From assembly GCA_947481355.1 (NCBI GenBank), contig CANKGM010000004.1, positions 1-27,965 of the forward strand: a DNA stretch of 27,965 nucleotides, read 5' to 3'. Below, one piece after another: positions 22,256 to 27,965 of this stretch (positions within the stretch are counted from its first letter, which is position 1; every line of letters starts with the position of its first letter). Made by a program: the position numbers and the translations under genes. This DNA is from Chitinophagaceae bacterium. Its GTDB lineage: Bacteria > Bacteroidota > Bacteroidia > Chitinophagales > Chitinophagaceae. The notes beneath the pieces are model-generated. The model was given only the letters and a program-made list of their open reading frames with translations, did no database searches and was not told the DNA's origin.

Positions 22256-24622
22256 ATGAATACTAGCAAAATAAAGCAAATCAGTTTTTTCATAGTACTA
22301 TGCGTGTTTAATATTTCATTTGCATCTGCACAAGAAATAGCACTCAAAAACATAACTATCGTTCAAGATAAAAAAGAGATGACATTCCAGGAAGCTGCAG
22401 CAACAGCACTTTTGACTGATGAAATCTTCAACAGAATTGGAATTAAAATAAAAAACTCAGAAAAATTACCCTCATCCGGAGATGTTATATTATTAAGAAA
22501 AAAAAGCACAGCAAATTCTTTAGGTATAAAAACTCCATCAATACCTAGTTTACAAAACTTACCAGAATCGTATAGAATCACCAACTTTAAAGAGTCAAAT
22601 CGCACTGTCATACTCATTGAAGGATTTGATGATCGTGGCTTGTTATTTGGCATTGGAAAACTACTAAGACAGTTGAAATATAAAACAGGGGCAATCAGCC
22701 TATCCAAAGCATTATCAATTTCATCAACCCCAGACAAATCAATACGCGGGCACCAATTAGGCTATAGAAATACAGCTAATTCATATGATGGGTGGACCAA
22801 AAAACAATTTGAACAATATATCAAAGACCTTATTGTCTTTGGAACAAACAGTATCGAATCCATTCCCATTTTTGACGAAAAACAAAGTCCACATTTCAAG
22901 GTTGATCCCATGGAAATGAATGCATACATCAGTTCACTCTGTAAAAAATATGGATTGGACTATTGGATGTGGATTCCAGCACAATTCGACCTTTCAGATC
23001 AAGTATTAAGGAAAATCTATCTTGATCAATTTGAAAAAATATGCCAACAATCAGCAACTATTACAGGTGTATTTTTCCCAGGTGGCGACCCAGGTGATAA
23101 CCCTCCAGAAAAAGTTTTACCTCTGCTTAAGGACTTATATACCATCTTAATCAAATACCATCCACAAGGTAACACATGGCTATCCTTACAAGGCTTCACA
23201 CCAGTACAATGTCAGGTAACCTATAAGTATATTCAAGAAAATAATCCTGTATGGCTTGGCGGATTAATCACTGGACCAAGCAGTCCAACCGCTGCAGAAA
23301 CTCGACCAGTACTTCCAATACAATATAAACTCCGTCACTACCCAGATCTTACGCATAATGTACGTTGTGAGTTTGAGATTCCGTGGTGGGATCCAGCATT
23401 CAACTTAACCCTCGGCAGAGAGGCTGTTAACCCAAGACCATTCCATTATGGAGCTATATACAACTCAATCGAATCATATATCGATGGGTTTCTTTCCTAC
23501 TCGGATGGAGTTCATGATGATGTAAATAAAATTATATGGACAGTAAAAAGTTGGGATAAGAATACAGGAGAAAGAGAAATCCTAAAAGAGTATAGTAATT
23601 ATTTTTTCGGAAGTACTGTGTCAGAGACAGCTGCAGATGGGATTATAGCATTAGAGAATAATTGGCAAGGGCCAATTGTAGCAAATGGTGCTATTCATAG
23701 TACACTGGAAACATGGAAAATGCTTGAAGCCAAAAATCCAGCATTACAATCAAATTGGCGTTGGCAAATGAATCTACTAAGAGCCTATTACGATGAATAT
23801 ACTCGAAAGCGATTCATCTATGAATCAACGTTGGAAAATGAAACAGTTTCCGTGTTAAACAGTGCAGAGAAAATAGGTAGCAGCAAAGCAATAGATTCTG
23901 CCCTTTCAATCCTATCACAAGCAAAACAATACCCTGTTTTACCTCAAGTACATAAACGTATCATTGATCTCTGTGAGGCACTATATCAGTCAATCAATTT
24001 ACAAACAAGCGTTCCGAAATATCAGGCATCAGGATCTGAAAGAGGCGCTGTATTGGACTTCCTAGATAGACCATTGAATAACACATGGTGGTATGAAGAT
24101 GAATTCAAAAATCTTGAAGGGAAATCAGAAATTGAAAAAATAACTCGCCTCAAATTAATAGCCAACTGGGAAAATCCATCACCAGGAAGTTTTTATGATG
24201 AGGTAGGTAATATAGGCAAGTCAATCCATGAAATGAAAGGAGAAGATTGGAGAATAGATCCAACACTAAAGAAAAACCTAAATCCTGGTTATGATTTCGC
24301 AAGCAATGGCTTTAGTAGAAGAAGATTATCTTGGTTAACTAATATGCGTTGGCCAACGAAAATGGAGTATACCCAAATTGATTCCAGTTCGGAATATACA
24401 ATTCGAATTAATGGGCAAGGCGACTCATTCATTAATGTTAACGGACATAAAGTTTCCCCCTCTGTCTACAGCAAAAAAATCGGTGAATTCAAGGAATATC
24501 CAATACCAAAAGATTTATATAAAACCGGAACAATAACTATTACCTGGGATAATATAAATGAAGACAACATGAATTGGAGAGAGCAATCGAATGTTAATGA
24601 AGTTTGGTTGATCAAAAAATAG
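22256..24622 (+). CDS. Secreted glycoside-hydrolase-like protein (GH20b-like N-terminus plus TIM barrel)
   Basis: A 788-residue protein with a signal peptide (about 1-25, ending SFASA). Residues 30-155 resemble the small alpha/beta domain found before the catalytic barrel in GH20 hexosaminidases and alpha-glucuronidases, with ILIEGFDDRGLLFGIGKLLR (119-138). A barrel follows: RGHQLGYRNTANSYDGWTKK (164-183), YGLDYWMWIPAQFDL (232-246), GVFFPGGDPGDNPP (271-284), TWLSLQGF (307-314), HYPDLTHNVRCEFEIPWWDP (361-380) and GFLSYSDGVHDDVNK (411-425). The C-terminal 90 residues look like a beta-sandwich. The Asp/Glu-rich segments suggest a working active site, but I cannot assign a known GH family or catalytic pair. 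Homologues I recall are labelled hypothetical in Bacteroidota and Planctomycetota. Likely periplasmic or surface; substrate unknown. Confidence 0.65.
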   Translation: MNTSKIKQISFFIVLCVFNISFASAQEIALKNITIVQDKKEMTFQEAAATALLTDEIFNRIGIKIKNSEKLPSSGDVILLRKKSTANSLGIKTPSIPSLQNLPESYRITNFKESNRTVILIEGFDDRGLLFGIGKLLRQLKYKTGAISLSKALSISSTPDKSIRGHQLGYRNTANSYDGWTKKQFEQYIKDLIVFGTNSIESIPIFDEKQSPHFKVDPMEMNAYISSLCKKYGLDYWMWIPAQFDLSDQVLRKIYLDQFEKICQQSATITGVFFPGGDPGDNPPEKVLPLLKDLYTILIKYHPQGNTWLSLQGFTPVQCQVTYKYIQENNPVWLGGLITGPSSPTAAETRPVLPIQYKLRHYPDLTHNVRCEFEIPWWDPAFNLTLGREAVNPRPFHYGAIYNSIESYIDGFLSYSDGVHDDVNKIIWTVKSWDKNTGEREILKEYSNYFFGSTVSETAADGIIALENNWQGPIVANGAIHSTLETWKMLEAKNPALQSNWRWQMNLLRAYYDEYTRKRFIYESTLENETVSVLNSAEKIGSSKAIDSALSILSQAKQYPVLPQVHKRIIDLCEALYQSINLQTSVPKYQASGSERGAVLDFLDRPLNNTWWYEDEFKNLEGKSEIEKITRLKLIANWENPSPGSFYDEVGNIGKSIHEMKGEDWRIDPTLKKNLNPGYDFASNGFSRRRLSWLTNMRWPTKMEYTQIDSSSEYTIRINGQGDSFINVNGHKVSPSVYSKKIGEFKEYPIPKDLYKTGTITITWDNINEDNMNWREQSNVNEVWLIKK

Positions 24623-24641
24623 TAATGTAGATTGATTAATG

Positions 24642-25049
24642 CTAACGCAGGCGCTCCACTTTCACTTTGGTAACACCACGTTTAGATAACCCTATCTTTC
24701 GAGCAGCAGACTTAGAAAGGTCAACTAAACGTGAGTTGCGATGATTCAAACGATCATTCACTTTAACTACCACAGAGCGATGATTTGATAAGTTTGTTAC
24801 ACGTATCCTGGTGCCCATGGGATATGTATTATGAGCGCAGGTCATTTTTTTCTGACTAAATCTTTCCCCGCTAGCTGTTTTTCTTCCCTGGAATTTGTCT
24901 GCATAAAAACTAGCAAAGCCAACTGCAACATTTACACGTTTTGCATGCCTATAATTAATCTTGCCTTGGGAATATGACACTGCATGCATCAACATGCATA
25001 CGGTTGTTAACGTTAGAAATAATCCAATACGTGAATAATTCAATTTCAT
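24642..25049 (-). CDS. Short RlpA-type double-psi beta-barrel protein
   Basis: Start taken at 25049 (135 residues); a longer frame to 25070 begins at or beyond the predicted transcription start. Signal sequence 1-28 (ending SYSQ). The RlpA barrel shows GFASFYADKFQGRKTASGER (44-63), CAHNTYPMGTRIRVTN (71-86) and VVVKVNDRLNHRNSRLVDLS (93-112). His73 and Asp99 correspond to residues needed by Pseudomonas RlpA, a lytic transglycosylase that acts on glycan strands without peptide stems. No SPOR domain follows, so septal targeting by denuded glycan is not expected. Small exported RlpA-like proteins are common in Bacteroidota; enzymatic activity is plausible but unproven. It converges with the glycosidase-like gene, 19 bp apart. 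Confidence 0.88.
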   Translation of the reverse strand: MKLNYSRIGLFLTLTTVCMLMHAVSYSQGKINYRHAKRVNVAVGFASFYADKFQGRKTASGERFSQKKMTCAHNTYPMGTRIRVTNLSNHRSVVVKVNDRLNHRNSRLVDLSKSAARKIGLSKRGVTKVKVERLR

Positions 25050-25071
25050 CAAACATTGTCTTAATAGCATA

Positions 25072-25100
25072 CAAAGGTATCAAAGTTGAATGAGAGCAAA
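25072..25100 (-). promoter_or_regulatory. Bacteroidota-type promoter of the rlpA-like gene
   Basis: On the minus strand TTTG (25100-25097), a 17-bp spacer, then TACCTTTG (25079-25072) match the TTTG / TAnnTTTG promoter. Transcription should start near 25067, giving about 18 nt before the ATG at 25049. It is the best promoter in the window and decides the start of that gene. Confidence 0.6.
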
Positions 25101-25349
25101 GACTCAAACTCTAGAACACTGATTTTCAATATTTTGCACTTAAATAAATATTAATAGTATCACACCATTTTTGCACATTTTTCACTTAACTGCTAACTAA
25201 GTATAAATGAATGGCAAAGAAGAACATTTCGGGTATCAGAAATCTTTAATCTGCGACATTTTAGACCCTAAATAAAGTCCAGTATACTTGAATTTCAAAT
25301 GCAATCTCTTTAACTTAGACAACATTACAGATGACAACGCAGAGATATT

Positions 25350-26039
25350 ATGCTGAAATATATTTTTTCTCTTTTTTCTATACTAAACATGCTTACATCA
25401 GCTGGACAAACAAATGGAGAGCAGACGCTTAAGATCACATCTGATATCATCTCATTAAAGCACGACATTTCTGCTGACCCAAGTATGGAAATGATTGAAC
25501 TTAGGAAACATATTCCAACGATTGAATATGATCTTAAATATGCCTCTACAGATAACTTTACAAAAGTTAGACTCTACCCTAAAGGATTAAGTTCCACTTT
25601 TATGCGTAAAGAGGCTGCTGAAGCATTAGCAAAAGTTAGCATTGAGTTAGCACAGAATGGAATTAGAATAAAAGTATGGGACGCCTATAGACCTTTTGCT
25701 GTTACTCAACAATTTTGGGACCTCATTCACGATGAACGATATGTTGCCAATCCTTCCAAAGGCAGTGGACATAATAGAGGTATTGCAATCGACTTAACTC
25801 TAATCGATATCAAAACTGGAAATGAATTAGATATGCCAACGCAATTTGATGATTTTTCAGAACGTGCACATCACGGATACATGAAGCTATCACCTGAAAA
25901 AATAAAGAATAGAGAATTCCTTAGGGAAATCATGGAAAAGAATGGCTTCATAAAATTTGACACAGAATGGTGGCATTACTCTTTGCCTAACGTAGACAAA
26001 TACAATGTGTTGAATATTCCATTTGATAAATTAAAATAA
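25350..26039 (+). CDS. Exported VanX/DdpX-type D-Ala-D-Ala dipeptidase
   Basis: A 229-residue zinc dipeptidase of family M15D. After a signal sequence (about 1-20) come DAYRP (111-115) with Arg114, SGHNRGIAIDL (139-149) with zinc ligands His141 and Asp148 in the SxHxxGxAxD motif, and TEWWHY (205-210) with catalytic Glu206 and ligand His209. All VanX catalytic residues are therefore kept. It hydrolyses free D-Ala-D-Ala. VanX of resistance operons is cytoplasmic, whereas this one appears exported, which suits recovery of D-alanine from released wall peptides more than vancomycin resistance; no vanA/vanH partner is nearby. First gene of a four-gene operon, 1 bp before the SDR gene. Confidence 0.92.
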   Translation: MLKYIFSLFSILNMLTSAGQTNGEQTLKITSDIISLKHDISADPSMEMIELRKHIPTIEYDLKYASTDNFTKVRLYPKGLSSTFMRKEAAEALAKVSIELAQNGIRIKVWDAYRPFAVTQQFWDLIHDERYVANPSKGSGHNRGIAIDLTLIDIKTGNELDMPTQFDDFSERAHHGYMKLSPEKIKNREFLREIMEKNGFIKFDTEWWHYSLPNVDKYNVLNIPFDKLK

Positions 26040-26040
26040 T

Positions 26041-26820
26041 ATGCTGCTTCAAAATAAAAAAATTGTAATCATAGGTGGCACAAGTGGCATCGGACTTGCA
26101 GCAGCGAATTACTTTATTAGTCATGGCGCTCAACTTATTTCAGTGGGCAAAAAGGATCCTGAAAACGCCGACATCATCTCTAATCAAGAAAACAACCATA
26201 TTATCTTTGCGGACGCAACAACTGAATCTGTTGCAGAGGATGCTATAAAATATTGTATAGAAAAATACAATGGCTTTGATGGATTATTGCATGTTGCAGG
26301 AGGTAGCGGGAGAAGCTTTGGTGATGGACCATTGCACGAAATGACTGTTGAGGCATGGGATAAAACATTAACACTAAATCTAACAAGTGTAATGCTCTCT
26401 AATAAAGCAGCCATCAATGCATTTCTTCAATTGGGAAAAGGTGGTTCAATCGTAAACATATCCTCTGTGCTTGCCAATCAACCTGCTCCGCATTTTTTCT
26501 CAACTCATGCCTACAGCACAGCAAAAGCATCCATCATCGCAATTAGTCATACTGCAGCTGCCTATTACGCAAAGGACAATATCCGTATCAATGTTATTTC
26601 ACCAGGACTAGTAGAAAGCCCTATGTCTAAGAGGGCATTAGGCAATGAAAATATAATGGAATACATTAAAACAAAACAACCATTAGAAGGGGGAAGAATA
26701 GGTCAACCTGAAGACTTAACAGGTATGGCTGCATTGATGTTATCAAATCAAGGAAATTTTATAACTGGGCAAAACATTTCGATAGATGGTGGTTGGTCAG
26801 TTAGCGAAGGTCAATTTTAA
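26041..26820 (+). CDS. Short-chain dehydrogenase/reductase
   Basis: A 259-residue classical SDR. The NAD(P)-binding segment is GGTSGIG (12-18), HVAGG (84-88) stands where NNAG usually is, Ser141/Ser142 in NISSV is the catalytic Ser, and YSTAK (158-162) gives Tyr158 and Lys162. ISPGLVESPMSK (186-197) is the family PG motif, and ITGQNISIDGG the C-terminal one. The substrate is not predictable from sequence. Its position between the dipeptidase and a ROK kinase, 1 bp and 3 bp away, suggests oxidation or reduction of a sugar or sugar acid. Confidence 0.9.
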   Translation: MLLQNKKIVIIGGTSGIGLAAANYFISHGAQLISVGKKDPENADIISNQENNHIIFADATTESVAEDAIKYCIEKYNGFDGLLHVAGGSGRSFGDGPLHEMTVEAWDKTLTLNLTSVMLSNKAAINAFLQLGKGGSIVNISSVLANQPAPHFFSTHAYSTAKASIIAISHTAAAYYAKDNIRINVISPGLVESPMSKRALGNENIMEYIKTKQPLEGGRIGQPEDLTGMAALMLSNQGNFITGQNISIDGGWSVSEGQF

Positions 26821-26823
26821 GGA

Positions 26824-27723
26824 ATGAAATCAGTAACAAAAGCAATTGGTATAGATTTAGGGGGAACTCGCGTAAAGGCAGTGTTAGTTGATGAAACTGG
26901 GAACACTTTGCATGAGGTCATCGTACCAACCCATGATCAGCATGGTCAATGGAAAGAGAGCGTAAAATCGGCGTTCAACCAACTCAACCAACATGTCATT
27001 GAAAGCGAATGTTACATTGGGCTTTCCGCCCCAGGAATTCCAGACAAAAACAATAGATGCATTCAATACATGCCAGGAAGGCTTCATGGAATTGAAGGGT
27101 TTAACTGGAGTGAATTTTTAGGTCGCGAAGTATTTGTTATAAATGATGCAGTTGCAGCGCTTTCAGCAGAAGCCCATTTCGGTGCAGCCAAAAACTGCAA
27201 TGATGCCGTTATCATTACCATTGGAACAGGGGTTGGAGGCGCGTTATTGATTAATGGAAAAATATACCAAGGAGCATTTCAAAAAGCAGGACATATTGGT
27301 CACATGTCAATCAATGTTGATGGCGAACCTGATATCTGTGGTATGCCTGGTAGCCTTGAAGAAGCAATTGGAAATTATTCAATCCAAAAAAGATCAGATG
27401 GTAAATTTTCTGATACTGCTGAACTCATAGTAGCGATGAATAACGACGATGCATTTGCTAAAAGCGTATGGATGAAATCTATAAAGTCGCTTGCTGTTGC
27501 TATTGCATCACTTGGCAACATTTTATCTCCCGAAAAAATCATTCTTGCAGGAGGGATTACAAAGGCTGGAAGTATATTAACTAATCCATTACAAAAATTT
27601 ATCAACGAATACGATTGGCGTATTGGCGAAAATCACATGCAGTTAGAAATAGCACACTTCGGCGAACAAGCAGGCGCAATAGGCGCTGCGGCATTTTCAT
27701 TTTTAGCACATAAAAACCATTGA
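26824..27723 (+). CDS. ROK-family sugar kinase with reduced zinc motif
   Basis: A 299-residue ROK protein without a DNA-binding N-terminus, hence a kinase and not a repressor. GIDLGGTRVKAVLVD (9-23) is the phosphate-binding motif, VINDAVAAL (105-113) holds catalytic Asp108, and ITIGTGVGGALL (131-142) the second phosphate loop. GHIGH (156-160) keeps the His that binds sugar and zinc. The Cys motif CxCGxxGCxE is reduced to DICGMPGSLEE (170-180), keeping one of three Cys, so structural zinc is probably lost. ROK kinases phosphorylate glucose, GlcNAc, ManNAc, fructose or allose; the substrate here is not determined. Its stop overlaps the next start. Confidence 0.9.
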   Translation: MKSVTKAIGIDLGGTRVKAVLVDETGNTLHEVIVPTHDQHGQWKESVKSAFNQLNQHVIESECYIGLSAPGIPDKNNRCIQYMPGRLHGIEGFNWSEFLGREVFVINDAVAALSAEAHFGAAKNCNDAVIITIGTGVGGALLINGKIYQGAFQKAGHIGHMSINVDGEPDICGMPGSLEEAIGNYSIQKRSDGKFSDTAELIVAMNNDDAFAKSVWMKSIKSLAVAIASLGNILSPEKIILAGGITKAGSILTNPLQKFINEYDWRIGENHMQLEIAHFGEQAGAIGAAAFSFLAHKNH

Positions 27724-27965
27724 TGATGAGTGAAATAAAAGAATATATCAACAAAGGCAGATTGATTTGTGACCGAATAGAAGCACAAGAAAAAGAAATC
27801 ACGTTGGCAGCAGAATGGTTTGCCCAATCTATACTCGCTGGCAGAATGGTGCATGTGTTTGGTTCAGGCCACAGTAGAATAATGGTTGAAGAAATGTGGC
27901 CACGTTATGGCTCATTTCCAGGATTCAATCCAATTGTTGAGCTTTCCCTAACCTTCCACAACTTA
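27723..27965 (+). CDS. SIS-domain sugar-phosphate protein, 3' end beyond window
   Basis: The frame starts at ATG 27723, overlapping the kinase TGA by one base (ATGATGAGT; the second ATG at 27726 is also possible), and runs to the right edge. Some 80 residues are seen. VHVFGSGHSRIMVEEMWPR is the phosphosugar-binding SIS loop in the form found in the UPF0309/GmhA-like subgroup, followed by GFNPIVELSLTFHN, also typical of that subgroup. SIS proteins isomerise, deaminate or cleave sugar phosphates. Coupled to the ROK kinase, it probably acts on the phosphorylated product. The C-terminal half is unknown. Confidence 0.82.
   Translation, partial: MMSEIKEYINKGRLICDRIEAQEKEITLAAEWFAQSILAGRMVHVFGSGHSRIMVEEMWPRYGSFPGFNPIVELSLTFHNL

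Noticed and set aside
25350..26039. Vancomycin-resistance determinant
   Set aside because: The protein has a signal sequence and no vanH, vanA-type ligase or vanRS genes lie nearby; a wall-salvage role fits better.

Overview
The window looks like a chromosomal segment from a Bacteroidota bacterium, most likely of the Chitinophagales/Chitinophagaceae kind. The evidence is the AT-rich sequence, TAnnTTTG-type promoter elements in place of sigma70 boxes, little Shine-Dalgarno sequence, a FecA-type outer-membrane receptor, a PorW/SprE-like protein of the type IX secretion/gliding machinery, and a proteorhodopsin with its Blh retinal-forming enzyme. Genus is not determined. No tRNA, rRNA, CRISPR array or transposase was seen.

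Layout. 1-1695 (minus): most of a FecA-type TonB-dependent receptor, cut by the left edge. 1837-2985 (minus): a PhyH-type dioxygenase downstream of a small RRM RNA-binding protein. 3105-3569 (plus): an MgtC/SapB membrane protein. It converges on ppc (3731-6310, minus), and a two-orientation 7-bp repeat array fills the gap between their stop codons. 6404-11271 (plus): a threonine operon with a newly noticed Thr-rich leader peptide, then thrA, thrB and thrC. The ThrA aspartokinase half has lost several catalytic signatures, while its ACT and homoserine dehydrogenase parts look intact. 11272-11796: a 525-bp non-coding region with repeated motifs. 11797-13565 (plus): green-type proton-pumping proteorhodopsin, a strong hairpin terminator, then blh. 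The rhodopsin carries Gly at the helix-5 position that opens a carotenoid-antenna fenestration in xanthorhodopsin.

13626-15751: a GNAT acetyltransferase converges with a minus-strand cluster of a peptidase-less M23-type N-terminal protein, AtpZ, an AtpI-like membrane protein and a SprT-like metalloprotein. No bactofilin gene lies in that cluster, and atpB does not follow it. 15847-21285 (plus): a PorW/SprE-like TPR protein and a class A penicillin-binding protein, followed by a terminator. 21394-24622 (plus): an HpcH/HpaI-type aldolase and a large secreted glycosidase-like protein. 24642-25049 (minus): a small RlpA-type protein with a good promoter. 25350-27965 (plus): a tightly packed operon of an exported VanX-type D-Ala-D-Ala dipeptidase, an SDR oxidoreductase, a ROK sugar kinase and a SIS-domain sugar-phosphate protein cut by the right edge.

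How the parts fit. PEP carboxylase supplies oxaloacetate and hence aspartate, the precursor used by ThrABC. Blh makes retinal for the rhodopsin. The PBP, RlpA and VanX-like proteins all act on cell-wall material, and the last operon may salvage wall-derived amino acids and sugars. The most promising non-routine signals are the predicted antenna-binding rhodopsin with its elaborate upstream region, the pseudo-aspartokinase ThrA, and the threonine leader peptide.
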